NCBI GenBank assembly: GCA_016183985.1
Contig: JACPDN010000001.1
Span: forward strand, 1-64,000
From: Pseudomonadota bacterium
GTDB taxonomy: Bacteria; Pseudomonadota; Alphaproteobacteria; Dongiales; Dongiaceae
DNA: 64,000 nucleotides
Direction of reading: 5' to 3'
Both the position numbers and the translations under genes were made by a program. Positions 19,032-27,960 of the stretch are shown in pieces (position 1 is the stretch's first letter; each line of letters starts with the position of its first letter). The notes below the pieces were generated by a model that ran no database searches, had not been told where the DNA came from, and saw nothing but the letters and a program-made list of their open reading frames with translations.

Positions 19032-19544
19032 TCAAAGCAAACGAATTTCCTGATCTGGCGGGAGGGCGGCGATGAGTTCTGCAACCGATCGTCCGGAAAC
19101 CGGATGCCGCCAGCAAGGGGCGATCGCCTGTAGCGGCAGCAGGACAAAGGCCCTATCTGCCATGCGAGGATGTGGCAGGAGGGGGGCACTCCGGGCCTCC
19201 ACCAGATCGCCATAGGCGATGATGTCGAGGTCGAGCGGGCGGGCGGCATTGGCAACCGAACGCACCCGGCCGCTTTCCGCCTCCAGCCGCTGCAGCAAGA
19301 CAAGCAGCGCCGCCGGCGGGAGATCCGTCGCAACTTCGATGACGCCGTTTACGTACCAGGGCTGGTCATCGGCGCGTGGAACCGGTGCCGTCTCGAACCA
19401 GGGCGAACGGCGCCGGACAGCCACACCAGCCGCGGCAATGTCGGCCACCGCCTTCTCCAGCGTCGCCATGGGACTGCCCGCTTCACTCGGCAGATTGGCG
19501 CCCAAGGCGATAAAGATCCCCTCACTCACGTGACTTTTCTCCAT
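19032..19544 (-). CDS. folK: 2-amino-4-hydroxy-6-hydroxymethyldihydropteridine diphosphokinase
   Basis: FolK, 170 residues, transfers pyrophosphate from ATP to 6-hydroxymethyl-7,8-dihydropterin in folate synthesis. Conserved features are FIALGANLPSEAGSP at the N-terminus, the YVNGVIEVAT strand, the catalytic LDLDIIAYGD and the PLLPHPRMADRAFVLLPL segment. It is a single gene transcribed toward rpoZ, divergent from the NYN-domain gene. Confidence 0.95.
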   Translation of the reverse strand: MEKSHVSEGIFIALGANLPSEAGSPMATLEKAVADIAAAGVAVRRRSPWFETAPVPRADDQPWYVNGVIEVATDLPPAALLVLLQRLEAESGRVRSVANAARPLDLDIIAYGDLVEARSAPLLPHPRMADRAFVLLPLQAIAPCWRHPVSGRSVAELIAALPPDQEIRLL

Positions 19545-19677
19545 TACCTGGCGGCACCATTAAATCTTGCCCCCGACTGGCCAACGGCACTAAGGTCCGC
19601 GATATGCGGCGCCTCATACTGGCGTCGGCGTGAATGATCACCATTGATTTCAGTCATATTCTCCGACGAGGTTCATT

Positions 19678-20301
19678 ATGGCCCTTCGCTTCTACGCCCA
19701 GGAACGGGTCGGTCTCTTCATCGATGGCGCCAATCTCCACGCAGCTGCGCGGGCGCTCGGCTTCGACATCGATTACAAGCGCCTGCTGAAGCATTTCCAG
19801 GAGCAATGCCGCCTCATCCGCGCCTTCTATTACACGGCCCTGGTCGAAGACCAGGAATATTCGCCCCTGCGTCCCCTGGTCGACTGGCTCGACTATAACG
19901 GCTTCACCATGGTGACCAAGCCGACCAAGGAATTCACCGACGCCATGGGCCGGCGCAAGATCAAGGGCAATATGGATATCGAGCTCGCCATCGACGTGCT
20001 CGAAATGTCGGCCCATCTCGACCATGTCGTGCTCTTCTCCGGCGATGGCGATTTCCGCCGCCTGGTCGAAGCGGTGCAGCGGCGCGGCGTGCGCGTCTCG
20101 GTCGTTTCCACCGTGCGCTCCAATCCGCCGATGGTGGCCGACGAACTGCGCCGGCAGGCCGATATGTTCGTCGAGCTTGAAGAACTGGCCTCTGTCGTCG
20201 CCCGCGCTCATAACCCGCGCGCGGCCGGTCCCCGCGATCCAAGCCGGGATCAGCCGCCCCGGGATCCTCATCTGCCGGACGATGAGCCCCCCAGCCAATG
20301 A
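19678..20301 (+). CDS. NYN-domain (LabA/DUF88-type) putative ribonuclease
   Basis: The 207-residue protein has an N-terminal NYN (PIN-like) domain at about residues 10-165. Acidic residues that would bind magnesium are in GLFIDGANLHAAAR, in KGNMDIELAIDVLEM and in VVLFSGDGDFRRLVE. Related proteins are thought to be RNases acting on structured RNA; the substrate is unknown. The C-terminal 35 residues are a disordered Arg/Pro/Asp-rich tail. It precedes the uracil-DNA glycosylase gene by 23 bases, a pair seen often in alphaproteobacteria. Start ATG 19678 has GAGG upstream. Confidence 0.9.
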   Translation: MALRFYAQERVGLFIDGANLHAAARALGFDIDYKRLLKHFQEQCRLIRAFYYTALVEDQEYSPLRPLVDWLDYNGFTMVTKPTKEFTDAMGRRKIKGNMDIELAIDVLEMSAHLDHVVLFSGDGDFRRLVEAVQRRGVRVSVVSTVRSNPPMVADELRRQADMFVELEELASVVARAHNPRAAGPRDPSRDQPPRDPHLPDDEPPSQ

Positions 20302-20324
20302 TTTCCGGCAATACCTGACCTGCC

Positions 20325-20966
20325 ATGCCAGCTGCCTTTGCGTCGCCAGCACCGGACTGTCCGCTCTGCCCGCGTCTCGCCGATTTCCGCGCCGAGAACC
20401 GCACGAAGCTGCCGGACTATTTCAACGGCCCGGTGCCGGCCTTCGGCGATGCGAAACCGCGCTTCCTCATCATCGGCTTGGCCCCTGGCTTGCACGGCGC
20501 CAATCGCACCGGCCGGCCCTTCACCGGCGATTGGGCTGGCGACCTGCTCTTTGCGACGTTGTTGGAACTGGGCCTTGCCACCGGCACTTATGATGAGCGC
20601 CCCGATGACGGCCTGACGCTCAAAGGCTGCCGCATCGTCAATGGCGTGCGCTGCGTCCCGCCGCAGAACAAGCCGACGCCCGCCGAGATCAAGACCTGCA
20701 ACACCTTCCTTAAAAGCGAGTTCGAAGCCTCACCCGCGCGCTGTTATCTGGCGCTTGGCGCCATCGCTCATGACGCGACATTGATGGCCTTGGGCGAAAA
20801 ACGCAGCGCATTCAGATTCGGCCATAACCGCCGCCACGATCTTTCGAACGGCCGCATCCTCATCGATAGCTATCACTGCTCGCGCTACAACACGAATACC
20901 GGCGTGCTGACGCCGGCAATGTTCCGCACAGCGATGATGCATGTGAAGGAAGTGGCTGGGCTGTAA
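20325..20966 (+). CDS. Family 5 uracil-DNA glycosylase (UdgB-type)
   Basis: The 213-residue enzyme removes uracil and other deaminated bases from DNA. Cysteines near the N-terminus (CPLCPRL) and later (CRIVNGVRCVPP) are spaced as in iron-sulfur UDGs. The active-site block GLAPGLHGANRTGRPFTGD has the family 5 pattern, with Ala-Pro instead of the Glu-Pro of family 4, and the C-terminal motif is HCSRYNTNTG. It is 23 bases behind the NYN-domain gene and probably shares its transcript. Confidence 0.9.
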   Translation: MPAAFASPAPDCPLCPRLADFRAENRTKLPDYFNGPVPAFGDAKPRFLIIGLAPGLHGANRTGRPFTGDWAGDLLFATLLELGLATGTYDERPDDGLTLKGCRIVNGVRCVPPQNKPTPAEIKTCNTFLKSEFEASPARCYLALGAIAHDATLMALGEKRSAFRFGHNRRHDLSNGRILIDSYHCSRYNTNTGVLTPAMFRTAMMHVKEVAGL

Positions 20967-20975
20967 GTCCAGGAT

Positions 20976-21050
20976 TGTCACCCCCGCGACAGCGGGGGTC
21001 CATGGACCGAGGAGCTGGCTGAATGGATCCCCGCTGTCGCCGGGATGACA
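20976..21050. repeat. Palindromic intergenic repeat, family A variant
   Basis: The element reads TGTCACCCCCGCGACAGCGG at its left end and CCGCTGTCGCCGGGATGACA at its right end, so the two ends pair as long inverted arms around an internal TCCA...GGA stem. It fills the gap between the convergent uracil-DNA glycosylase and smpB genes and may stop transcription from both. Confidence 0.8.
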
Positions 21051-21065
21051 TCAGAAGCAGAAGAC

Positions 21066-21542
21066 TCAATCCCCGCCGCGGTTGCGGATCACGCGGGCCT
21101 GGTCGCGCTTCCAGTCGCGTTCCTTGATGGCCGCGCGCTTGTCGGCCTGGCGGCGGCCCTTGGCGACGCCGAGCTCGCATTTGGCGCGGCCGCGATCGTT
21201 GAAATAGATCGAGAGCGGCACGACGGTGACACCGTCGCGCTGCGTGGCGTTGATCAATTTCACCACCTCGCGCTTCTTGAGCAGCAATTTGCGCGGCCGC
21301 CCCGGCTCGTGATTGAAGCGGTTGGCCGCATCGTATTCCGGGAAATGGGCGTTAAGCAGCCAGAACTCGCCGTCGCGCTCGGCCGCGAATGCCTCGTTGA
21401 TGCTGCAGCGGCCAAGGCGCAACGACTTCACTTCGGACCCCATCAGCTGGAGGCCGGCCTCGATCGTGTCGTTGATCGAATAATCATGCCGCGCCTTTCG
21501 GTTTTGGGCGGCAAAGCGGTTGGTCGTTAGGTCACGGGCCAT
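21066..21542 (-). CDS. smpB: SsrA-binding protein SmpB
   Basis: SmpB, 158 residues, binds tmRNA and rescues stalled ribosomes. The OB-fold core contains [38 protein letters not shown] and [12 protein letters not shown]; the basic C-terminal tail ends in [14 protein letters not shown]. It is transcribed 10 bases after dapA, an arrangement common in this class. No tmRNA gene is in the window. Confidence 0.97.
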   Translation of the reverse strand: MARDLTTNRFAAQNRKARHDYSINDTIEAGLQLMGSEVKSLRLGRCSINEAFAAERDGEFWLLNAHFPEYDAANRFNHEPGRPRKLLLKKREVVKLINATQRDGVTVVPLSIYFNDRGRAKCELGVAKGRRQADKRAAIKERDWKRDQARVIRNRGGD

Positions 21543-21552
21543 AATGCCGATG

Positions 21553-22431
21553 TTATTGCCCGATAAGGCCTGCCTTTTTCAAGGCCGCTTCGACCTTTTG
21601 CTTCGAAACATCCGAAATCGGGGCCATCGGCAGGCGGAGGTCGGCCGGAATATGGCCCATGACCGAAAGGGCGTACTTCACCGGCCCGGGGCTGGTTTCG
21701 CAGAACATGGCGTCATTGACCGGCATCAGCCGCTCGTTGATTTCCATGGCTTTCTTCAAATCGCCGGCGCGCCAGGCCGCATGCATCTGGGCAGTGAGCT
21801 TGGGCGCCACATTCGAGGTCACGGAAATGCACCCCACCCCGCCTTGCACCAGGAAGGGGAGCGCCGTCGCATCCTCGCCCGACAACTGGCAGAAATCGGC
21901 ACCGATCGCGAGCTTGGTGCGCGCGGGCCGCGCCAGATCGGCGGTCGCGTCCTTGACGCCGATGACACGCGGCAACTCGGCGCAGCGCTTCATGGTGTCG
22001 ACCGACATATCGACGGCGCTGCGCGGCGGCACGTTGTAGATGATGATCGGAATGTTGGTGGAATCGTGGATCGCCTTGAAATGCTGGAACTGCCCCTCCG
22101 GCGTCGGCTTATTGTAATAGGGCAGCACCACAAGGGCGGCATCCGCCCCGGCTTTCTCGGCATGGCGGGTAAGGTCGATCGCCTCCTGGGTCGAATTCGA
22201 ACCCGTGCCAGCGATCACCGGCACACGGCCCTTGGCCACCTCGATCGCCAGTTCGACCACCCGCTGGTGCTCTTCATGAGTGAGCGTCGGGCTTTCGCCG
22301 GTCGTCCCCACAGGCACCACGCCGTCGATCCCCTCTTTGATCTGCCAGTCGACGAATTTCTGGAAGGCAGCCTCGTCCACCGCGCCGTTGCGGAATGGGG
22401 TGACCAAAGCGGTCAACGAACCCTTGAACAT
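21553..22431 (-). CDS. dapA: 4-hydroxy-tetrahydrodipicolinate synthase
   Basis: DapA, 292 residues, condenses pyruvate with aspartate semialdehyde in lysine and peptidoglycan synthesis. The Schiff-base lysine is Lys160 in VIGVKDAT, Tyr132 lies in IIYNVPPRS, and GTTGESPTL forms the pyruvate-carboxylate site. The start at 22431 ([13 protein letters not shown]) is chosen because GGAG sits 7 bases upstream, whereas the longer start at 22443 lies upstream of that GGAG. It precedes smpB by 10 bases and diverges from the lytic transglycosylase gene. Confidence 0.96.
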   Translation of the reverse strand: MFKGSLTALVTPFRNGAVDEAAFQKFVDWQIKEGIDGVVPVGTTGESPTLTHEEHQRVVELAIEVAKGRVPVIAGTGSNSTQEAIDLTRHAEKAGADAALVVLPYYNKPTPEGQFQHFKAIHDSTNIPIIIYNVPPRSAVDMSVDTMKRCAELPRVIGVKDATADLARPARTKLAIGADFCQLSGEDATALPFLVQGGVGCISVTSNVAPKLTAQMHAAWRAGDLKKAMEINERLMPVNDAMFCETSPGPVKYALSVMGHIPADLRLPMAPISDVSKQKVEAALKKAGLIGQ

Positions 22432-22599
22432 GACTGACTCCATAAAAATGCCGGCTCATAAGGAGCTTGGGCGGTTGTAAGCGGGCCCGGAAAATAACCG
22501 CAGTTGCGCGAAGCCGCAAGCGTTCTGCCGACGAAACCGGCGATTCGCCACCTGTGGCAGATTGGCGCCATTTTAGTCCGACAAGCGAAAGCACTGCAT

Positions 22600-22623
22600 C
22601 AATGTGTGATCGCCAACACATTG
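22600..22623. promoter_or_regulatory. Inverted repeat just upstream of the transglycosylase promoter
   Basis: CAATGTGT (22600-22607) and ACACATTG (22616-22623) are perfect inverted arms with an 8-base spacer. The inner sequence TGTGATCGCCAACACA resembles a degenerate CRP/FNR-type site. It ends 6 bases before the -35 box at 22630, a position suited to an activator of the lytic transglycosylase gene, but it could also act on dapA, which diverges. Confidence 0.45.
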
Positions 22624-22629
22624 AATCCA

Positions 22630-22658
22630 TTGAGCAGGAAGGCGTGCGCTCATACAAT
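22630..22658 (+). promoter_or_regulatory. Probable promoter of the lytic transglycosylase gene
   Basis: TTGAGC (22630-22635) and TACAAT (22653-22658) are separated by exactly 17 bases. The expected start of transcription near 22665 gives a leader of about 38 bases before ATG 22703. Confidence 0.6.
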
Positions 22659-22702
22659 GCTGTGATAGCGGCCGCCGATTCGCGGCTTGCGCGAGCGAGA
22701 AA

Positions 22703-24787
22703 ATGGAACACCACATCACTGCGACGAGAGCCCCGGCGATCATCACCCGGGCCACGGCTTCTGCCGCGCGGGCCAGCCGTCCCGCTGTTCCCGGTCGGGT
22801 CATTCAGTCCTTGAAGCATCTTTTGGCGGCCGGCCTCATCGCCACCATCACGCTGCTGGGCGCCGCGCGGCCCGGCATCGCCGAAGAGGGCCTCAGCACC
22901 AAGGATAAACGGCTTTACGAAGAAGCCTTCCGCGCGATCGACAAGGATCGCTGGAAAGAAGCCCGGCGCCTCGCCGACATGGCCAAGGAGCCGCTGCCCG
23001 GGAAGGTGATTCGCTGGCTCGACCTCTCCCGCCCCGGCCCTGGCCGGTCCTTTGATGAGATGACGGCCTTCCTGAAAGGCAATCCCGATTGGCCGCTCAG
23101 GGACACGCTGACCGCGCAGGCCGAGCGGACCATGCCCGACATCTACCCGACCGCTTCCGTGCTCAGCTGGTTCGGCACGCGCGACCCGCTGACGGCCCAG
23201 GGTGCCATTAAGCTGCTGGGTGCCTTGCGCGCCGATGGCCAGGCCGACCGCGCGCGGCAGGTCGCCGTCGTCGCCTGGACCACCGAGGATTTCAGCCAGG
23301 ATCAGGAAAACACCTTCCTCTCCCGCTTCGGCGACACGCTCACCATGGCGGATCACGTCGTGCGCCTCGATCGCCTGTTATGGGAGGGCGAGCGCGACCA
23401 GGCCTTGCGCATGATGAAGCGGGTTGACCCCGGCCACGCGGCCTTGGCGAGTGCGCGGATGCGCCTGCAGGACCGCAAGGTAACACCCGATGCCGTGGGC
23501 GGCCTGGTGCCGCTGGAACTGCGCGACGACGCCGGCCTCATCTACGAAATGGCGCGTGCCTGGCGCAAATCCGGACAGATTGAGCGCGCGCTGCAGTTGC
23601 TCGATCCGCCGCCCGCCAAGGTGGCGCGGCCTGATTTGATGTGGGACGAGCTTTACCGCGCCGCCCGCGAATTGCTGGGGAATGGCGATGTCAGCGCCGC
23701 CTATCGCTTGGCGGCCGCGCATAATGCCGATACCGGCGATGCCTTTGTCGAGGGCGAATGGTTCGCCGGCTGGGTCGCCTTGCGCTATCTCGACGAACCG
23801 CAAGTCGCCACGAAGCATTTCACCAATCTCTATAACGGTGCCAAATCGGTTATCAGCAAGACCCGCGCTGCCTATTGGATCGGCCGTTCGGCTGAGGCTA
23901 AGGGCGACATGGCCGCCGCCACCGATTGGTATCGCAACGCCGCCAAGAATTTGAGCATCTATTACGGCCAGCTTGCGGCTGCCCGCCTTACCGACCCCAG
24001 GCATTTGGTGCTCGACAGCGGCATCCGTGCAAGTGCCGCCGAAAAGGCCGCCTTCGATAAACGCGAAATGGTGCGCGTGGTCCGCCTGCTCGGAAAACTC
24101 GGCGAGCAGGACCGTATCCGCCCCTTCATCATGACGATGACGACGCGGTCCACGAAGGCCACCGACTATGCGCTGCTGGCGGGCTTGGCGAAATCGGTGA
24201 AGCGCGACGATCTCGCCATCGCCGTCGCCAAGGAAGCCCGGCAGAAGGGTTTCGAGCTTTCCGAATATCTCTTCCCGACAATCAAGCTGCCAGCCGGCAA
24301 GGAGCCGGAACCGGCGCTGGTATTGGCCATTATCAAGCAGGAAAGCGCCTTCGACGCCAAGATCGCATCGCCGGCCGGTGCCATGGGCCTGATGCAGCTG
24401 ATGCCATCGACCGCGCGGCCGCTCGCCAAGGAACTGGGTGTCAAGAAGATGAAGGAAACGAGCCTCACCGCCGATCCATCCTTCAATGTGAAGCTGGGGC
24501 GGCTCTATCTCGAGAAGCTGATCGACCGCTTCAACGGCTCCTACATCATGGCGGTGGCCGCTTATAACGCCGGCCCCAGCCGGGTGCGCGATTGGATCAT
24601 CCTCTATGGCGATCCACGCGCCCAGGAGACGGACGCCATAGATTGGGTCGAGAACATCCCCTTCGACGAGACACGCAACTATGTTCAGCGCGTGATGGAG
24701 AACCTGCAGATCTATCGCAGCCGTCTCTCCGAGAAAGGGGCGCGCATCGCCCTTGAAGACGATCTCAATCGCCCAGCCATCAACTGA
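22703..24787 (+). CDS. Soluble lytic murein transglycosylase
   Basis: The 694-residue Slt-type enzyme cleaves peptidoglycan glycan strands with formation of anhydromuramic acid. An N-terminal hydrophobic export signal lies at about residues 38-60, after an unusually long basic leader, so the true start may be internal. A superhelical repeat domain follows to about residue 520. The catalytic domain has IIKQESAFDAKIASPAGAMG with the catalytic Glu, then LMQLMPSTA and AYNAGPSRVRDW. The protein should be periplasmic. Its stop codon lies inside a 15-base tandem repeat. Confidence 0.93.
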   Translation: MEHHITATRAPAIITRATASAARASRPAVPGRVIQSLKHLLAAGLIATITLLGAARPGIAEEGLSTKDKRLYEEAFRAIDKDRWKEARRLADMAKEPLPGKVIRWLDLSRPGPGRSFDEMTAFLKGNPDWPLRDTLTAQAERTMPDIYPTASVLSWFGTRDPLTAQGAIKLLGALRADGQADRARQVAVVAWTTEDFSQDQENTFLSRFGDTLTMADHVVRLDRLLWEGERDQALRMMKRVDPGHAALASARMRLQDRKVTPDAVGGLVPLELRDDAGLIYEMARAWRKSGQIERALQLLDPPPAKVARPDLMWDELYRAARELLGNGDVSAAYRLAAAHNADTGDAFVEGEWFAGWVALRYLDEPQVATKHFTNLYNGAKSVISKTRAAYWIGRSAEAKGDMAAATDWYRNAAKNLSIYYGQLAAARLTDPRHLVLDSGIRASAAEKAAFDKREMVRVVRLLGKLGEQDRIRPFIMTMTTRSTKATDYALLAGLAKSVKRDDLAIAVAKEARQKGFELSEYLFPTIKLPAGKEPEPALVLAIIKQESAFDAKIASPAGAMGLMQLMPSTARPLAKELGVKKMKETSLTADPSFNVKLGRLYLEKLIDRFNGSYIMAVAAYNAGPSRVRDWIILYGDPRAQETDAIDWVENIPFDETRNYVQRVMENLQIYRSRLSEKGARIALEDDLNRPAIN

Positions 24788-24819
24788 CCAGCGATCAACT
24801 GACCAGCGATCAACTGAGG
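24775..24819 (+). repeat. Tandem repeat of a 15-base unit across the transglycosylase stop codon
   Basis: Three units follow each other: AGCCATCAACTGACC (24775), AGCGATCAACTGACC (24790) and AGCGATCAACTGAGG (24805). The first unit contains the TGA stop of the transglycosylase and the last supplies the GAGG ribosome-binding site of the next gene. Each unit carries an in-frame TGA at the same place, so unit number could change without changing the protein, but it changes the gap to the next start. Confidence 0.85.
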
Positions 24820-24827
24820 ATCTCATC

Positions 24828-25838
24828 TTGGACCATTCCAGCGAAACACTGGCGGTCAACGCCGCTGACGTGCGCGAGGCAGCCGAGCGGCTCAAGGGCC
24901 ACGCCATCGTAACGCCGCTCCTCGACTATCCGTTGGTGAGCGAACGTCTCGGTTTCCGACTGCTCATCAAGGCCGAGACGCTGCAGATCACCGGCTCGTT
25001 CAAGTTCCGCGGTGCCAGCAACCGGCTGCTGGCGGCAAAAGCGACGGATCCGAACCTGCGGGCTGTCGTCGCCTTTTCGTCCGGCAACCACGCCCAGGGT
25101 GTTGCTGCTGCGGCCAAGCTCTTAGGGTTCAAAGCCACCATCGTCATGCCGTCGGATGCGCCGGCGATCAAGGTTGCCAATACCAAGGGCTATGGCGCCG
25201 AGGTCGTGCTCTACCAGCGCCACTCTGAGGATCGGGAGGCCATTGCGCGGGCGATTGCCGAACGCGAAGGCGCCTTGATCGTGCCACCCTATGACGACCC
25301 CTTCATCATCGCCGGCCAGGGCACGGCTGGGCTGGAGATCACAAGCCAGGCAAAGGCGCTGGGCGTCACGCCGGATCTGGTCATCGCCCCCTGCAGTGGC
25401 GGCGGGCTGGTGGGTGGCGTTGCCACCGCTGTGAAGGATGTTTTCCCCAAGACCGCGATCTATGCCGCAGAACCTGCCGGCTATGACGATCTCAGCCGCT
25501 CCCTCGCGGCTGGCGAGCGCGTGCCCAACAAGCCATCGGCTCCCTCGATCTGTGATGCGTTGATGGCGGAAAGGCCCGGCGCGCTCACCTTTCCCATTCA
25601 TCGGAAACTGCTGGCCGGCTCAAAAGTCGTGAGCGACGAGGCTGTGCTCGACGCCATGAGCTTTGCCCAGCGTCATCTCAAGCTGGTGGTGGAACCGGGC
25701 GGCGCCGCCGGCCTTGCCGCCGTGCTGGCGATGCGCGGCGAACTCCAGGGCAAGACGGCTGTCGTCGTCTGTTCCGGCGGCAATGCGGACCCCGAAATGA
25801 TAAAGCGGGCCGCCGACAGGGGCGACCCGCTTCTCTAG
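24828..25838 (+). CDS. Threonine dehydratase-type PLP enzyme
   Basis: The 336-residue fold-type II PLP enzyme has the lysine motif TGSFKFRGASN, the phosphate-binding-type loop CSGGGLVGG and SSGNHAQGVA, all typical of threonine/serine dehydratases. There is no C-terminal ACT-like regulatory domain, so it resembles catabolic threonine dehydratase, serine racemase or hydroxyaspartate dehydratase rather than biosynthetic IlvA. I choose the TTG start at 24828 because GAGGA lies 8 bases upstream, supplied by the last tandem-repeat unit; the ATG at 24753 overlaps the transglycosylase gene. It is probably cotranscribed with that gene. Confidence 0.88.
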   Translation: MDHSSETLAVNAADVREAAERLKGHAIVTPLLDYPLVSERLGFRLLIKAETLQITGSFKFRGASNRLLAAKATDPNLRAVVAFSSGNHAQGVAAAAKLLGFKATIVMPSDAPAIKVANTKGYGAEVVLYQRHSEDREAIARAIAEREGALIVPPYDDPFIIAGQGTAGLEITSQAKALGVTPDLVIAPCSGGGLVGGVATAVKDVFPKTAIYAAEPAGYDDLSRSLAAGERVPNKPSAPSICDALMAERPGALTFPIHRKLLAGSKVVSDEAVLDAMSFAQRHLKLVVEPGGAAGLAAVLAMRGELQGKTAVVVCSGGNADPEMIKRAADRGDPLL

Positions 25839-25859
25839 GAACTCTTGCTGGCGCGATGA

Positions 25860-26327
25860 TCAGGCCGTCGCGGTCTTCTTCTCGCCCGCGATTTCCTTGG
25901 CCACATCCTTGACCGGCTCCGGTGTCGCCACGGCTGTCACCGGATGGGTGTCGGTACGGCGGCACATGCCTTCAAGATAGGCACCCTGCTCGATCGCCAG
26001 CGATTTGTGCAGGATGTCGCCGGTGACGCGAGCGGTCTTTTCCAACACCACCATATCGGCCCGGACCTCGCCATTCACCAGGCCACAGATGCGGACCGAT
26101 TCAGCCTGCAGGCCGCCTTGGACGGTCGCCCCTTCGCCGATCGTGATATTGCGGGACTGGATATCGCCCTCAACCCAGCCATCGATCTGAACGTCACCGC
26201 TGCAGACCAGATCACCGGTAATCCGCAGATCGGCGCTGATGATGGAAGGGATACCGGCTTTCACACTGGGGCGCGGAGTATCATGCGCCGCGGCCGGTTG
26301 TCCGGACTTGCTAACCTTTGAAAACAT
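25860..26327 (-). CDS. Bactofilin-family cytoskeletal protein
   Basis: The 155-residue protein has a central DUF583/bactofilin beta-helix (about residues 28-125) with repeating strands such as ISADLRITGDLVCSGDVQIDG and NGEVRADMVVLE, flanked by short disordered ends. Bactofilins polymerise into membrane-associated filaments and place cell-wall enzymes. The start at 26327 (MFSKVSKSG) is the usual N-terminus. The gene overlaps the 3' end of the M23 peptidase gene by 17 bases, so the two are translated together and likely work together in local wall remodelling. Confidence 0.93.
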   Translation of the reverse strand: MFSKVSKSGQPAAAHDTPRPSVKAGIPSIISADLRITGDLVCSGDVQIDGWVEGDIQSRNITIGEGATVQGGLQAESVRICGLVNGEVRADMVVLEKTARVTGDILHKSLAIEQGAYLEGMCRRTDTHPVTAVATPEPVKDVAKEIAGEKKTATA

Positions 26328-27960
26328 AACGACCTGCCTTGAGAAAGCCCATGGGATCGAGCGGTTTATCGTTGTAACGCACTTCGTAGTGGCAATGCGG
26401 ACCGGACGACCGCCCGGACGAGCCGAGCTTGCCGACCAGTTGCCGATAGTCCACCACATCCCCGACCTTCACGGCAACCGAATCCAGATGGGCATAAAGC
26501 GTATGTATGCCAAGACCATGGTCGATCTCGACGACGCGCCCGTAATTCCCTTTCCAGCCTGCCGAGACGACCGTCCCCGGTGCCGTCGCCAGCACGTCGG
26601 AGCGCAGCGTGCCTACCATGTCGAGGCCCTCATGGCGCGCACGGGCACCGTTGAAGGGATCGACGCGGGCGCCGAAGCCGCTGGAAATGTAATAGTGATC
26701 GACTGGGGCCGCGAGCGGCACGGAGCGCAGCACGACCTGCATTTTCTCCCAGCGCGCGACCTCGTCGTCGAGGGTTGCCACGTTTGCCAGCAGCTTCTGC
26801 TCGGTCTCGTCGGCGCCGGTAGCGGGATCGGGAATGAACGGACCGCCCTTACCGATGCCGTTCTGCTCGGCAGCCGAGATCATGCCCTCGACATTGAGGC
26901 CGGTCATCTCGAGCGTCTTTTCCATTTCCTCAAGGCTGTTGCGCGTACGCTCCGTGACACTCGCCACGAAATTGGCCTGGCTTTCCTGAACCGAGGCGAC
27001 CTTGTCACGCAGCTCGTCAATGGTGCGGCCGAGATCGGAACGACCCAGTTGCAAGGCGTTGCGCTGATTGATGACGGTGGAGAGCGCCAGCCTGGTCTGC
27101 GCTACCTGGCGGCTGAGGTCGATATTATTGGCCTGCGCCACCTGCAGCTCGCCCTGCAACGAAGAGACCTTGGCATTGAGTGCCGTGACTTGCGCCGTTG
27201 CCGCATCATGGTCGCGTTGCAGCGAGGTGAGGCGGCCGGTGAGGTCAGCAACCTGACCGGCGAGATTGCCATTGCTCTGCCGGCTCTGATCGAGCAGTGC
27301 CGTGAGTTCGTCGCGTTCAGCGGCCATCCGGCGCCGGTCGCCTTCGATGCCGCGGATCTCGGATTTGAGATCGGCGATCTGGTTGGTCAGCGACTGGTTG
27401 CGGGCCGCGATGCGCTTCAAATCGCTGTCGAAAGCCTGCAGGCGATTCTTCAGCGCCTCACGCAGTTTCGCGCGCAGCGGATCACCGCCGGAGATATCGT
27501 GGCTGACAGTGGTGCCTTCCAGCGGCGCCGGGCCTTCGATTTGCGTCGCGATCGACCGCAATCCGTCACGAATCACGGCATTCTCGCCGGAGAGGCCCAG
27601 CAAATAGGCCTCATCGTCGCCGAGCTTGCCCGTGCTATCCTTGAACTGGTCGAAATAATCGGCGACTTCGGCAAGGAGACCCGTATAGGCGCCCTCCGCC
27701 TCCCGCACGGCGATGTCGCGGCCATGCAAGGTAACCTGCTGCATAGCGAGGCCGATCGAGGTCGCCAGCGATAAAACAGCAATGCCGCCGATGAGCGAGG
27801 CGCCGACCAACTGGCTGCGCGTCGAAAGGCGGACATATTTGATCTTGCCGTCGCTGCGCACGATCAGTTCGCGCGGCGAGAAATGTTTGGAAAGAGCGGC
27901 TGCGAGACGCGCGCCGATAATACGCGGTGACAATTTTTCAGGACTTCTTCCGGTTACCAC
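26311..27960 (-). CDS. Membrane-anchored M23 (LytM-type) metallopeptidase with coiled coil
   Basis: The 549-residue protein has a cytoplasmic N-terminus, one membrane helix at about residues 51-72 (LVGASLIGGIAVLSLATSIG), a long coiled coil (about 90-370) and a C-terminal M23 domain. The zinc ligands are present: His and Asp in ARHEGLDMVG and the HxH motif in SGPHCHYEVRY. It should therefore be an active peptidoglycan endopeptidase in the periplasm, not a degenerate LytM activator. The start is GTG at 27960. It is followed by and overlaps bactofilin, a widespread pairing. Confidence 0.93.
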   Translation of the reverse strand: MVTGRSPEKLSPRIIGARLAAALSKHFSPRELIVRSDGKIKYVRLSTRSQLVGASLIGGIAVLSLATSIGLAMQQVTLHGRDIAVREAEGAYTGLLAEVADYFDQFKDSTGKLGDDEAYLLGLSGENAVIRDGLRSIATQIEGPAPLEGTTVSHDISGGDPLRAKLREALKNRLQAFDSDLKRIAARNQSLTNQIADLKSEIRGIEGDRRRMAAERDELTALLDQSRQSNGNLAGQVADLTGRLTSLQRDHDAATAQVTALNAKVSSLQGELQVAQANNIDLSRQVAQTRLALSTVINQRNALQLGRSDLGRTIDELRDKVASVQESQANFVASVTERTRNSLEEMEKTLEMTGLNVEGMISAAEQNGIGKGGPFIPDPATGADETEQKLLANVATLDDEVARWEKMQVVLRSVPLAAPVDHYYISSGFGARVDPFNGARARHEGLDMVGTLRSDVLATAPGTVVSAGWKGNYGRVVEIDHGLGIHTLYAHLDSVAVKVGDVVDYRQLVGKLGSSGRSSGPHCHYEVRYNDKPLDPMGFLKAGRYVFKG

